Below are positions 43,692-53,120 of a stretch of DNA of 64,000 nt, in pieces. The position numbers and the translations under genes are program-made. Position 1 is the stretch's first letter. The number at the start of each line of letters is the position of its first letter. The notes under the pieces are model-generated. The model saw nothing but the letters and a program-made list of their open reading frames with translations. It was not told the DNA's origin and did not search any database. The DNA is from Verminephrobacter eiseniae EF01-2. Lineage in GTDB: Bacteria > Pseudomonadota > Gammaproteobacteria > Burkholderiales > Burkholderiaceae_C. The stretch spans positions 372,001 to 436,000 of the forward strand of contig NC_008786.1 in the NCBI RefSeq assembly GCF_000015565.1, in the 5' to 3' direction.

Positions 43692-44540
43692 ATGACCGCT
43701 GCCGCTTTTCATCTGCCCTCGCGTTTCTGGGCCGAGCTTTCCACGCGCGCTTTTGCACAGCTCAAGGCATCAGGCCAGGCGGCGCAGACCGTGGCGGTGC
43801 TGCCCGTGGCCGCGATCGAGCAGCATGGCCCGCATCTGCCGCTGTCGGTCGATGCGACGCTGCTGCAGGGCGTGATCGACGCGGCATTGCCGCAATTGCC
43901 TGCCGGACTGCCGGTGCTTTTTCTGCCCCCGCAAAACCTGGGGCTGAGCCCGGAGCACCTGCGTTTTTCGGGCACTTTGACGCTGTCGCCAGCCACGGTG
44001 ATTGCGCTGTGGACCGAGATCGGCGAATGCGTGGCGCGTGCCGGGGTCAGGAAGTTGCTGCTGTTCAACGGCCACGGCGGCCAGGTGAGCGTGATGGACA
44101 TCGTGGCGCGCGAGTTGCGCACGCGCTGCGATCTGATCGTCTATGGCGCCAGTTGGTTCAGCCTGCCGTTGCCCGATGCGGTAGCCGGGCAGTTCAGCGC
44201 GCAGGAACACCGCTTTGGCATCCACGCCGGTGAGATCGAGACCTCGATGATGCTGCACCTGTCACCCGCCACGGTGCAGATGGAGCAGGCGCGGGACTTC
44301 CGTTCGAGCGCACAGCATCGGGCCGGGCAGTACGCCATCCTGGGCAACGGCCGGACTGCCAAACTGGGCTGGCAGATGCAGGATTACCACCCGGCCGGGG
44401 CGGTGGGGAATGCGGCGGCAGCAACGGCCGAAAAGGGACGCTCTGTGGTGACGGCGGCGGCGGCGCAGTTGGTGGCCTTGCTGCAGGAGTTGCATGCGCT
44501 GCCGTTGTCCACGCTGGTCGGCGAGACCGAGGTTTTTTAG
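43692..44540 (+). CDS. Creatininase-family amidohydrolase
   Basis: Metal-dependent hydrolase, 282 residues. The metal and catalytic motifs are AAIEQHGPHLPLSVD near residue 37, LLFNGHGGQVSVMD near 118 and FGIHAGEIETSMML near 175, all intact. The family covers creatinine amidohydrolase, mycofactocin-linked MftE and a formamide-hydrolysing enzyme of riboflavin synthesis. The context does not decide which. The ATG at 43692 gives the normal length, although an overlapping short frame ends at the same place. Confidence 0.88.
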   Translation: MTAAAFHLPSRFWAELSTRAFAQLKASGQAAQTVAVLPVAAIEQHGPHLPLSVDATLLQGVIDAALPQLPAGLPVLFLPPQNLGLSPEHLRFSGTLTLSPATVIALWTEIGECVARAGVRKLLLFNGHGGQVSVMDIVARELRTRCDLIVYGASWFSLPLPDAVAGQFSAQEHRFGIHAGEIETSMMLHLSPATVQMEQARDFRSSAQHRAGQYAILGNGRTAKLGWQMQDYHPAGAVGNAAAATAEKGRSVVTAAAAQLVALLQELHALPLSTLVGETEVF

Positions 44541-44578
44541 ATGCTGTAGGGCGCTGGCTTGTTTTTCAGCACCCATTG

Positions 44579-44815
44579 CCATTGGACTTGCTGCATCTGA
44601 AGCAACTGCTGGACGTGGACGTCAGCCTGACCCACGAGAAGGTGCGTCTGCTCGACGGCATCTGCCCGGAGGCGGTCGAGATGCTGAAGGATCAGCGCTT
44701 CGCCGCCAACCTCGGCGCGGTGCTGCGCAAGATGAAGCCGACTCGTCCGATCGAGTGCGTGGAACGGATGCTGACGGCCAACGGCTTGTCTGCACAGGCC
44801 CGCCATCGAGGACAA
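44579..44815 (+). pseudogene. Fragment of a RepB/ParB-type plasmid-partition protein
   Basis: The frame reads LHLKQLLDVDVSLTHEKVRL, then GICPEAVEMLKDQRFAANLG and AVLRKMKPTRPIECVERMLTA. This pattern (ICPE-V-LLKD, RKMKP-RQIE) is that of the C-terminal region of RepB-like partition proteins found on plasmids and phages. The N-terminal ParB nuclease-like half is absent and the C-terminal end is lost in unrelated sequence. It occupies most of the 308-base gap and is probably the footprint of a lost mobile element. Confidence 0.6.
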
Positions 44816-44848
44816 TTTTTCAGTCAAGGGTCGGGCGCGCCGCAATCA

Positions 44849-45706
44849 TCAGCGCGCATCAGGCCCCAAAAAATGCCTGCGATAACGTGGATGCAACTGG
44901 GCCAGACGCATCAGCATGGGCAGGTCTGCGGTGTTGAAATCGGGGTCCCAGGCCGGGGCGCCCAGCACCTGTGCTCCCAGACGCAGGTAGCCCTTGATCA
45001 GGGCGGGCGGTTCTGCGGCCATCGAGCCATCGAACTGCTCCACCGGCAGCGGCAGGCGCGCCTGCACCTGGTATTCGGCCGGCGCCAGATGGGTCTGGCG
45101 CAGTCGTTGCCAGATGCTGGCCGCAGCAGCGCCGCTGACCACGCCGTTGTGGAGCATGGGGATGCTGGCGCAACCGACCATCGTATCGAGCTGGTTGCGC
45201 AGCATGAAGTCCGCCAGCGCCGTCCACAGGGCCATGATCACGGCGCCATGGCGATGCTCGGGGTGTACGCAACTGCGGCCGAGTTCGACCATGCGGGGGC
45301 GCAGCGCGTGCAGGCGCCCCAGGTCGAATTCGGTGTCGCTGTAGATGCCGCCGATCCGCCGGGCCTGCGCCGGCGTCAGCACACGGTAGGTACCGATGAC
45401 TTGCTGGCTCTGGGCGTCGCGCACCAGCAGGTGCTCGCAATAGTCGTCGAACCGGTCCACATCGTGGCCGGCAAGGGTGGTGCTCAAGCGGGCGCCCATT
45501 TCGGTCGCAAAAACCCGGAACCTCAGCCGCTGCGCCTGGCGCACTTCATCCAGATGCCGGGCCCAGGCCACCCTGATGGCAGCGCGCTCTTGCCCGGGGT
45601 TGGTGGTTTTGGGCGCAAGGCCCGGGCGCTGGCCGAGGTCGCCGGCAATGGCCGGAGCAATGGCAGCGGTGACGGCGGCAGGCGATGGGTGTGACGCATT
45701 CATCAT
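44849..45706 (-). CDS. olsB: OlsB-like ornithine N-acyltransferase (GNAT, hemolysin-like)
   Basis: Acyl-ACP-dependent N-acyltransferase of 285 residues, predicted to acylate ornithine in the first step of ornithine-lipid synthesis. The GNAT-like core shows QRLRFRVFATEMGARL near residue 60, YCEHLLVRDAQSQQVIGTYRVL, and MVELGRSCVHPEHRHGAVIMALW near 140, the OlsB hallmark. The OlsA partner acyltransferase is not in the window. ATG at 45706 follows weak ribosome signals; a later start near residue 45 cannot be excluded. Confidence 0.78.
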   Translation of the reverse strand: MMNASHPSPAAVTAAIAPAIAGDLGQRPGLAPKTTNPGQERAAIRVAWARHLDEVRQAQRLRFRVFATEMGARLSTTLAGHDVDRFDDYCEHLLVRDAQSQQVIGTYRVLTPAQARRIGGIYSDTEFDLGRLHALRPRMVELGRSCVHPEHRHGAVIMALWTALADFMLRNQLDTMVGCASIPMLHNGVVSGAAAASIWQRLRQTHLAPAEYQVQARLPLPVEQFDGSMAAEPPALIKGYLRLGAQVLGAPAWDPDFNTADLPMLMRLAQLHPRYRRHFLGPDAR

Positions 45707-45925
45707 GGTGCAAGCGCTCGGTCAGGATGCGGATGGGCTCGACAGGAAGTGCAATGAGTGTCGAATGGGCCGGTGACGCGCGCATGTCGCAGGCATGTCA
45801 ACGAGGTGACAGGCGGCTGCGCCGCCACTTCGTCACAGGCCGGATCATTGCGGCATTCCGGGCCGGGCCAGGGCCGTCCCCTGCGGGGTTATTGGCCGGC
45901 ATAATCGATTGCAGGAAACTGCGCT

Positions 45926-48871
45926 GTGCCCGTATCCACCCCTTCCCTTCGCCCCCTCACGGCCTTTGTGGGGGTGTTCGCGCTGGCTGCGGCCTGCGCA
46001 GGGGTCTTGATCTGGACGTTGGAGAGCCAGGACCGCGCCGAGCAGCGCAGCCAGGCGGCCGACATGGCGGGCGACCATGTGCAGGCGCTGCAACGCGCGA
46101 TAGAGCTGGCGCTGTCGGCCAATAACGCATTGGTGGCACTGGTGCGCCAGGGGCGGGGCAGCGTGCCCCAGTTCGAGGAAATCGGCACGCAGATGCTGCC
46201 GTTTTATCCCGGCATTGCCGCCATGGGACTGTCTCCGTCAGGGGTGGTGCGGCAGGTGGTGCCGCGCCAGGGCAATGAGGGTGCGATGGACTTCGACATG
46301 CTGCACGACCCGCAGCAAGGCACGGAATCGGCGCACGCGCGCGCGTCGGGCCGGCTCACGCTGGCCGGCCCCATGGAGCTTGCCCAAGGGGGGCTGGGGG
46401 TGGTGGGACGCCAGCCGGTTTATCTGGACGATGAGCAGGGGCAGCGCAGCTTTTGGGGCTTCACCTATGTCGCCATCCGGTTGCCGGATGTGCTGGCGGC
46501 TGCCAGGCTGGACCAACTCACCGCACGGGGTTATCGCTACCGCCTGTGGCGCGTCCGGCCCGACAACGGCCAGGAGCAGACCATTGCCGCCTCCGCGCCC
46601 CCTGCCGGTGCCGGCGCGATGAGCCGCTCACTGGCCTTGCCCAACGGGCAGTGGACGCTGGGCCTGACCCCGGCGCAAGGATGGGGTGCGGCGGGCGTGC
46701 TGGCGCTGCGCTGCGCCTTGGGCCTGCTGTTTGCGCTGCTGATGGCCTATCTGGCGCGCCTGCTGTTCGCGTTGAAGGCGCATGAGCGCGGGCTGGCCGA
46801 CCAGGTGGCCCAGCGCATCTCGGAGATACAGGCCACGCAGCAGCAACTGCGCGCCACCATCGACGCCATTCCCGATCCGCTGTTCGAAATCGACCAGGAT
46901 GGCCGCTATTGCAGCGTGCACAGCCAGCGCGCCGAGTTGTTGATGGGGCCGGCCGAGCAACTGATCGGCCGCAACGTCACCGAGGTGCTGCCCACGCTGG
47001 CAGCGCTGTCGGTGCTGGATGTGTTGCATGAAGCCCAGGCGCAGGGCTGGTCCGTGGGGCGGCAGATCATGCTGGACTTGCCGGATCTGGGACCCACCTG
47101 GTTCGAGCTGTCCGCAGCGCGCAAGCCGCAAGCCGCCGGGGCCAAGCCGCGCATCATCTTGCTGTCGCGCGACATCACCGAGCGCAAGCGCTCGCAGGAG
47201 CAGTTGCAACTGACCGCCCAGGTGTTCGATCAGAGCAGCGAAGCCATCGTGATTGCCGATGCGAGCCACCGCATCGTGCGCATCAACCGGGCGTTCAGCC
47301 GCATCACCGGGTACCAGGAATCCGAGGCCGTCGGGCAGTCGGTGCGCCTGCTGACCATGGCCGAGGCGGGCCCTGATTGCAATGCCGATGCCGTGTACGC
47401 CCGGCTGGCCCGGCAGGAGCGCTGGGAGGGCGAGAGTTGGGGGCGGCGCAAGGACGGCTCCGGCTATCCGCAGTGGCTGTCGGTCAGCAGCGTGCGCGAT
47501 GGCGACGCGAACGGGCCCATCACCCATTCGATCACCTTGTTTCGCGACATCAGCTTGCAGCGCGAAGCGCAGGAGCGGATACAGCGCCTGGCGCATTTCG
47601 ACCCGCTGACCGACCTGCCCAACCGCGTGCTGCTGGCCGAGCGCACCCAGCGGCAGATTGCGCAGGAGCAGGCCCGTGGCGGCCAGTTGGCGCTGCTGTT
47701 CCTGGACCTGGACCACTTCAAGAACGTCAACGACTCGCTGGGCCACCGCATTGGCGACATCCTGCTGGTGGCGGTGGCGCGGCGGCTGCAATCCCTGATC
47801 GGCCCGCAGGACACCGTCTCGCGCCTGGGCGGCGACGAGTTTTTGCTGCTGCTGCCGGCCACCTCGGCGGCCCATGCGGCCAAGGTCGCCAGCGCTTTGC
47901 TGACCGCCGTGGCCCAGCCTTTTCAGATCGACCCTTACGAGCTCAGCACCACGCTGTCGGTGGGCATTGCGATGTGTCCGGCCGATGGCGAGTCGTTCGA
48001 CACGCTGTACCAGCGCGCAGATGCCGCCATGTACAGCGCCAAGCAAAGCGGGCGCAACCGCTATGGTTTCTTCACCGCCGACCTGCAAGCGCGCACCGCG
48101 CGCGCGCTGCAGATCGAAAATGCGCTGCGCCGCGCGCTGGAACGCCAGCAGTTCGAATTGCACTACCAGCCCCAGGTCTCGCTCGGCACGGGCCAGGTCG
48201 TCGGCGCCGAGGCGCTGCTGCGCTGGCACCACCCGGAGTTGGGCGTGGTCGCGCCGGCCGAGTTCATTCCGGTGGCGGAGAACAGCGGCCAGATCGTGGC
48301 GCTGGGCGAATGGGTGCTGCACACCGCCGCGCGCGATGCCAAGCGCTGGCTGGACATGCAACTGCCTTTGCGGGCGGTATCGGTGAACCTCTCGGCGGTG
48401 CAGTTTCGCCACCCGCAGTTGCCCGAGATGGTCACGCGCTGCCTGCAGCAGGCCGGGCTGCCTGCGCGCCGCCTGGAACTGGAACTGACCGAAGGCGCCG
48501 CCGTCGACGATCCGGTGGCGGCGCTGGCCATGATGGACCAACTGCACGACCGGGGCGTGCGCCTGTCGATGGACGACTTTGGCACCGGGTACTCGTCGCT
48601 CAGTTGCCTGAAACGCTTTCAGATCTACAAACTGAAGATCGACCAATCGTTCGTGCGCGATCTCGACGACGACGCCAACGACCGGGCCATCGTCAGCGCC
48701 ATCATCCGCATGGCGCAGGCGCTGGGCATGCAAACCACCGCCGAAGGGGTGGAGACCGACGGCCAACTCCAATTCCTGCGCGCCCAGGGCTGCGACGAAG
48801 GCCAGGGCTACCTGTTCAGCCGCCCCCTGCCGGCCGATGCGTTCGAGGCCTATTTGCGGGCGATGAAATGA
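45926..48871 (+). CDS. CHASE-PAS-PAS-GGDEF-EAL cyclic-di-GMP signalling protein
   Basis: Inner-membrane sensor of 981 residues. A helix (12-30) leads to a periplasmic CHASE-type sensor domain (about 40-230; YPGIAAMGLSPSGVVRQVVP), and a second helix lies near 253-275. Two PAS domains follow (about 305-425 and 430-550). The GGDEF domain has RLGGDEFLLLL intact near 635, so diguanylate cyclase activity is possible. The EAL domain (about 730-975) keeps EALLRWHHPELG, SMDDFGTGYSSL and KIDQSFV, so phosphodiesterase activity is likely. The GTG at 45926 has AGGAAA upstream. It sits alone and probably couples an extracellular small molecule to biofilm or motility control. Confidence 0.9.
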   Translation: MPVSTPSLRPLTAFVGVFALAAACAGVLIWTLESQDRAEQRSQAADMAGDHVQALQRAIELALSANNALVALVRQGRGSVPQFEEIGTQMLPFYPGIAAMGLSPSGVVRQVVPRQGNEGAMDFDMLHDPQQGTESAHARASGRLTLAGPMELAQGGLGVVGRQPVYLDDEQGQRSFWGFTYVAIRLPDVLAAARLDQLTARGYRYRLWRVRPDNGQEQTIAASAPPAGAGAMSRSLALPNGQWTLGLTPAQGWGAAGVLALRCALGLLFALLMAYLARLLFALKAHERGLADQVAQRISEIQATQQQLRATIDAIPDPLFEIDQDGRYCSVHSQRAELLMGPAEQLIGRNVTEVLPTLAALSVLDVLHEAQAQGWSVGRQIMLDLPDLGPTWFELSAARKPQAAGAKPRIILLSRDITERKRSQEQLQLTAQVFDQSSEAIVIADASHRIVRINRAFSRITGYQESEAVGQSVRLLTMAEAGPDCNADAVYARLARQERWEGESWGRRKDGSGYPQWLSVSSVRDGDANGPITHSITLFRDISLQREAQERIQRLAHFDPLTDLPNRVLLAERTQRQIAQEQARGGQLALLFLDLDHFKNVNDSLGHRIGDILLVAVARRLQSLIGPQDTVSRLGGDEFLLLLPATSAAHAAKVASALLTAVAQPFQIDPYELSTTLSVGIAMCPADGESFDTLYQRADAAMYSAKQSGRNRYGFFTADLQARTARALQIENALRRALERQQFELHYQPQVSLGTGQVVGAEALLRWHHPELGVVAPAEFIPVAENSGQIVALGEWVLHTAARDAKRWLDMQLPLRAVSVNLSAVQFRHPQLPEMVTRCLQQAGLPARRLELELTEGAAVDDPVAALAMMDQLHDRGVRLSMDDFGTGYSSLSCLKRFQIYKLKIDQSFVRDLDDDANDRAIVSAIIRMAQALGMQTTAEGVETDGQLQFLRAQGCDEGQGYLFSRPLPADAFEAYLRAMK

Positions 48872-49083
48872 CGCATCGAACCGGTGCCGTGCCGGCGCCG
48901 CCGGTTCAGGGATGGGCGCAAGCCCCGACAGGCCGGTCATCCGGTTGCGCGATCGAGGCTTTCATTGCCTCGCTCAGCGGCAGGTCGATGACGGTATTCG
49001 ACGGCGGCGCCGGCTGCATCGACCACTGGTCGCAGCGCCTTGCCAACTCGCCGCTGCGTGCGGCGGCGCTCTGCTCCCGCTGG

Positions 49084-49542
49084 TCAAGGCGATAGCGCCG
49101 CGTCGAAGAACGCGACAGAGAACGCGACAGCCTGCGCCACAGTGTCACGATGCACCTGGGCGCGACTGAGGCCCGAAGGATCGGTGCAAATCTGGCGCTG
49201 CTGCGCCTGGCCCGACGGGGTGCATTGCGCAATGAACATGTAGTGCGTGCCGTTCCTGATCTCGCGCAGTTTGGCATGCTGCATTTGCGCCGCCATCCAG
49301 GCAGCATTGGTTTTCGCCGGGGCCTGGTCATCGTTGTCTCCGACGAGCATCGAGACCGGGATGACGATACGCGCCAGGCTGCCACGATCGAAGGCTTGGG
49401 CGAGGGCCGGAGCCATCACGAATGCGGCGCGCACACGCTCGTCGCGGTAGTCGTCCCCGGCGCGCAACGGGGCGCGCATCGCATGGGGCCCGCTGAGCAA
49501 AAAGGCGGTTGGCCATTCCTGCATGGCGGTGCCGGGCGGCAC
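49084..49542 (-). pseudogene. Truncated dienelactone-hydrolase-like alpha/beta hydrolase
   Basis: The 152-codon frame holds the C-terminal half only. Seen are VRAAFVMAPALAQAFDRGSL, the acid-residue strand PVSMLVGDNDDQAPAKTNAA and the histidine loop IRNGTHYMFIAQC. The N-terminal half with the nucleophile elbow (GxSxG) is absent upstream (49543-49682). It might still be expressed but lacks its catalytic serine, so I take it as a gene remnant. The adjoining 48872-49083 shows no recognisable gene. Confidence 0.65.
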
Positions 49543-49682
49543 TGGATACCAGAATCAGGCCCGGCGCGCTGCCTGCGTTGCCAGCGATACCTGTGTCAAA
49601 CTGTCACCAAAGGGCGCGCTGCCGTCGCCGAAGGGCGTGATAATGGCCTTCTCTTTCTCATTGGCAAAGACCATCGTTTCCC

Positions 49683-50432
49683 ATGTCCCTGGCGACACAG
49701 AAAATCGACTGGCGCATCGTTGCCTCGGGCGACAGTTGCCTGGTGGTCGAAATCCGGACGGCCCCTGCGGCAGGCCGGATCGACCCGGTGCTGGCCAGCC
49801 AATGGGCCGGCGCTGCGGCGACGGCGCTGCGCCAGGCCGGGCTGCCGGGGGTGACGGATGTGGTGCCCGCGATGGTGACCGTCGGGGTGCACTATCGGCC
49901 GCAGGCGCTGCAATCGTTGGCGCTGCCGGGCGAGAGCAGCTATCAGGCGGCGGCGCGTGTGGTCGCTGCGCTGCTGGAGCCGCTCGAATGGCAGGAGGCG
50001 CAGGCCGCGCGCGTGGTCGAGGTTCCGGTCTGCTACGGCGGCGAGCATGGCCCCGACCTGGCGTCGGTGGCCGCCGCCTGCGGGCTGTCACCCCAGGGCT
50101 TGATCGATCTGCACGCGGGCGCGCAGGTGCGGGTGCTGATGATGGGCTTTGCCCCGGGCCTGCCCTATATCGGCAGTTTCGACACGCGCCTGGCCGTGCC
50201 CCGGCGCCCGCAGCCGCGCATGGCCGTGCCAGGCGGCTCCATCGGCCTGGCCAATCGCCAGAGCGTGATCTATCCGTTCACCCTCCCGGGCGGATGGAGC
50301 CTGATCGGCAGAACGCCGATGCAACTGTTTGACCCGAACCGCGATCCCGCCTGCCTGCTGCAAGCCGGCGATGGTCTGCGCTTCGTGCCCATCAGCGCCG
50401 CAACCTTCGGCGCCCTGGCAGGGGCCCGGTGA
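49683..50432 (+). CDS. pxpB: 5-oxoprolinase subunit PxpB (KipI-like)
   Basis: Subunit B of the ATP-dependent bacterial 5-oxoprolinase that opens pyroglutamate to glutamate, 249 residues. The KipI-type core shows VPVCYGGEHGPDLASVAAAC near residue 120, GFAPGLPYIGSFDTRLAVPRR near 155 and GSIGLANRQSVIYPFTLPGGW. The stop overlaps the start of pxpC (GTGATG), and pxpA follows, the usual B-C-A order. Confidence 0.94.
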   Translation: MSLATQKIDWRIVASGDSCLVVEIRTAPAAGRIDPVLASQWAGAAATALRQAGLPGVTDVVPAMVTVGVHYRPQALQSLALPGESSYQAAARVVAALLEPLEWQEAQAARVVEVPVCYGGEHGPDLASVAAACGLSPQGLIDLHAGAQVRVLMMGFAPGLPYIGSFDTRLAVPRRPQPRMAVPGGSIGLANRQSVIYPFTLPGGWSLIGRTPMQLFDPNRDPACLLQAGDGLRFVPISAATFGALAGAR

Positions 50433-51385
50433 TGATCGAAGTGCTCAAGCCCGGCGCCCTGTCGAGCTTTCAGGATTTGGGCCGCAGCGGCTACCAGCAC
50501 CAGGGCATCCCCGTCTGTGGCGTGATGGACGAGCGCGCCCACCGGCTGGCGTGCATGCTGGTGGGCAATGGCGCCGGCGAGGCCACGCTCGAAGTCACGC
50601 TGATCGGCCCCGCCTTGCAGTTCCACTGCCCGGCCATCATCGCTGTCTGCGGCGCCGATCTGGGCGCCACCCTCGGTGCCCGGGCCTTGCCGCTGGCCCG
50701 GCCCGTGGCCGTGGCCGCCGGCGAGCAACTGTGTTTCGGCAAGCGCGTCAGCGGGCTGCGGGCGTATCTCGCCGTGGCCGGCGGCTACGCGCTGCAGCCG
50801 GTGCTGGGCAGCACCAGCACCTATCTGCGCGGCGGCTTTGGCGGAGCGCAGGGCCGGGCGTTGCAAAAAGGCGATTGGATCGCGCTGCGCCAAACGCAAA
50901 GAACCGCCACGCCGGCACCGAGGGCGCGCCTGCCCCTGTTCCCCGGGGACATACAGCGCCCGCCGGGGGCGCCGCTGCGCATCGTTCCCGGCAGGGAATG
51001 GGCGGCGTTTGCGCCGCGCGCGCGGCAGGCCATGAGCGCGCAGACCTTTCGCGTCAGCCCGCGCTCCGACCGCATGGGCTACCGGCTCGAAGGCCCGGCA
51101 CTGCATTTGTCGCAGCCGCTGGAATTGGCCTCCGAGGCGGTCAGCTTTGGCAGCATTCAGGTGCCCCCGGACGGGCTGCCCATCGTGCTCATGGCCGACC
51201 GCCAGACGACGGGGGGCTATCCGCGCATCGCGAACCTGGCGACGGTCGATCTGCCGCTGCTGGCGCAGACCATGGCGGGCGAGTCGCTGCGTTTCGAGTG
51301 GGTCACGCTGGGCCAAGCGCAGCGGCTGGCCAGCGCGCAAAGCGCGGTTTTCAACCAGATGGAGGCGGGCCATGGCCAGCATTGA
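50429..51385 (+). CDS. pxpC: 5-oxoprolinase subunit PxpC (KipA-like)
   Basis: Subunit C of 5-oxoprolinase, 318 residues, biotin-carboxylase-related KipA fold. Characteristic are KPGALSSFQDLGRSGYQHQG near the start, CGVMDERAHRLACMLVGN, YLAVAGGYALQPVLGS and SDRMGYRLEGPAL near 210. Start is either GTG at 50429, overlapping the pxpB stop, or the ATG just after. It overlaps pxpA by 14 bases. Confidence 0.94.
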   Translation: MMIEVLKPGALSSFQDLGRSGYQHQGIPVCGVMDERAHRLACMLVGNGAGEATLEVTLIGPALQFHCPAIIAVCGADLGATLGARALPLARPVAVAAGEQLCFGKRVSGLRAYLAVAGGYALQPVLGSTSTYLRGGFGGAQGRALQKGDWIALRQTQRTATPAPRARLPLFPGDIQRPPGAPLRIVPGREWAAFAPRARQAMSAQTFRVSPRSDRMGYRLEGPALHLSQPLELASEAVSFGSIQVPPDGLPIVLMADRQTTGGYPRIANLATVDLPLLAQTMAGESLRFEWVTLGQAQRLASAQSAVFNQMEAGHGQH

Positions 51386-52196
51386 CCTGAACAGCGACGT
51401 GGGCGAGAGCTACGGGCGCTACCAGTTGGGCGACGATGCCGCCGTGCTCGACCATGTGAGTTCGGCCAACGTGGCCTGCGGCATGCATGCCGGCGACCCG
51501 TCGACGATCGCCACGACGGTGGGCCTGGCGCTGGCGCGGGGCGTGGCCATAGGCGCGCATCCCGGCTTCGCAGACTTGCAGGGCTTCGGGCGCAGACCCA
51601 TGCAGTTGGCCCCGGATGCGCTGTACCACCTGGTGCTCTACCAGATCGGCGCACTGCAAGCCTTCTGCACGGCGGCAGGAACGCGCCTGGCCCATGTCAA
51701 GGCGCATGGCGCGCTGTACAACATGGCGGTGCGCGACAGCGCGATGGCGCATGCCATTTGCTGCGCCGTGCGCGCTGTCGATGCGCGGCTGATCTTCTAC
51801 GGCCTGGCAGGCTCGGAGCTGGTGCGCACGGCGCGCGCGGCGGGGCTGACGGTGGCCGAGGAGGTGTTTGCCGACCGCAGCTACCAGGACGACGGCTCAT
51901 TGACCCCGCGCACGGACCCGCGCGCAATGATCACCGACATCCAGCAGTCGGTCGAGCAGGTGCTGCGCATGGTGCGCTCGGGACTGGTGCGCTCGGTCCA
52001 TGGCGTCGATGTGCCGGTCCGGCCCGACACGCTGTGCATTCACGGCGACCAGCCGGGCGCGGCGCAGTTCGCCCAGGCGATACGCGCGGCGCTCGAGGCC
52101 GAGGGCATCGCCATCGCTCCGATCACCCGCCCGAACGGCAGCCCGAACAGTGGCCCGATCGCCGACCCGCACCGGCGCGCAGCGGCCACGCCCTGA
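51372..52196 (+). CDS. pxpA: 5-oxoprolinase subunit PxpA (LamB/YcsF family)
   Basis: Subunit A of 5-oxoprolinase, 274 residues. The metal-site motifs of the LamB/YcsF family are intact: DLNSDVGESYGRYQLGDD at the start, SSANVACGMHAGDP near 30, HPGFADLQGFGRR near 63, HVKAHGALYNMA near 100 and the end CIHGDQPGA. The C-terminus carries an extra Asn/Pro/Arg-rich tail of about 20 residues. A repeat element lies 53 bases after the stop. Confidence 0.94.
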   Translation: MASIDLNSDVGESYGRYQLGDDAAVLDHVSSANVACGMHAGDPSTIATTVGLALARGVAIGAHPGFADLQGFGRRPMQLAPDALYHLVLYQIGALQAFCTAAGTRLAHVKAHGALYNMAVRDSAMAHAICCAVRAVDARLIFYGLAGSELVRTARAAGLTVAEEVFADRSYQDDGSLTPRTDPRAMITDIQQSVEQVLRMVRSGLVRSVHGVDVPVRPDTLCIHGDQPGAAQFAQAIRAALEAEGIAIAPITRPNGSPNSGPIADPHRRAAATP

Positions 52197-52248
52197 CCCA
52201 TCGTCCATCGCGCGACCCATGGCCGCGCCGCAGGCCGCGCCATCCTGG

Positions 52249-52407
52249 TGTCGCGTCACCGATCAGATGTCGTAGGCTGCGCGCAGCCATCGGAGCGCAG
52301 CGCAAGGCGCATCGCGCGGCCCATACCGAGCTGTATTGGCAAGCGATGCAACGCCGCGATGCGCTTCGATGGCCAGCGCAGACCGACAGATGATCGGTGA
52401 CGCGACA
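52249..52407 (-). repeat. MITE-like element, copy 4 (inverted orientation)
   Basis: 159 bp, ends as in the other copies but the interior reversed. It lies between the convergent pxpA and hydrolase genes, ending five bases before the hydrolase's stop codon. As a long palindromic-ended structure in a 3' region it could act as a transcription terminator for both. Confidence 0.9.
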
Positions 52408-52412
52408 CTAGT

Positions 52413-53057
52413 CTACGGGGGCGCCGCCACCGATCGCAGATGGCGCAGCACCAGGCTTTTCAACAGCGGCAATTGCCCGTGAAAGAAGTGGCCGCCGGCG
52501 GGAATCACGGTGACCGGCAGGACCTGGGGCCTGGCCCAGTCGAGCACGGCCGACAGCGGCACCGTATCGTCGTGCTCGCCATGCACGACCAAGGTGCGCA
52601 GATGGGCCTCGGGCGGCAGCGGCGCGGCGGCGCAGCGGCTGGCCGCCAGGCCCACCAGCACCAGATGCTCGACCCGCCCCTGGGGCCAGAGGGCGGCCAG
52701 CGCATGGCTGGCGACAGACGCGCCAAACGAGAAGCCGGCCAACGCAATGCGCTGGCCTGCGCTGTGCGGGGCCACCTGCTCGGCGACGGCCAGCAGGTCC
52801 TGCAACTCGCCCCGGCCGGCGTCATGCAGGCCGGCGCTGGCGCCGACCCCGCGGAAGTTGAAACGCAGCGCCGTCCAGCCGCATTGCACGAAGGCGCGCG
52901 CCAGGGTCTGCACCACCTTGTTGTCCATCGTGCCGCCGAACAGCGGATGGGGATGCGCAATGATGGCCACGCCACGGGGCGCCTCGACGCCATCGCGCAC
53001 CGCCTCGATGGCGCCTGCGGCACCGGACAGGAGCAGGCGTTCGCTACGGGAATTCAT
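52413..53057 (-). CDS. Alpha/beta hydrolase, dienelactone-hydrolase-like / YuiD-type
   Basis: Cytoplasmic serine hydrolase, 214 residues. The oxyanion/start motif is VAIIAHPHPLFGGTMDNKVV near residue 30, the nucleophile elbow is GFSFGASVASHAL near 104, the acid region is VVHGEHDDTVPLSAV near 160 and the histidine lies in PAGGHFFHGQL near 190. This is the pattern of the HPHPxxGGxMxNxVV hydrolases whose substrate is unknown. The ATG at 53057 has a G-rich ribosome site. Confidence 0.85.
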   Translation of the reverse strand: MNSRSERLLLSGAAGAIEAVRDGVEAPRGVAIIAHPHPLFGGTMDNKVVQTLARAFVQCGWTALRFNFRGVGASAGLHDAGRGELQDLLAVAEQVAPHSAGQRIALAGFSFGASVASHALAALWPQGRVEHLVLVGLAASRCAAAPLPPEAHLRTLVVHGEHDDTVPLSAVLDWARPQVLPVTVIPAGGHFFHGQLPLLKSLVLRHLRSVAAPP

Positions 53058-53120
53058 GGGTTTTGCCCCCTTTGTCGAAAACCACAGGCGCATGACGGCC
53101 CAGGCCCGTTCAGCGCCCGT

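Noticed and set aside
46628..48940. Long minus-strand open frame opposite the GGDEF/EAL gene
   Set aside because: No recognisable motif, while the plus strand has intact GGDEF and EAL motifs.
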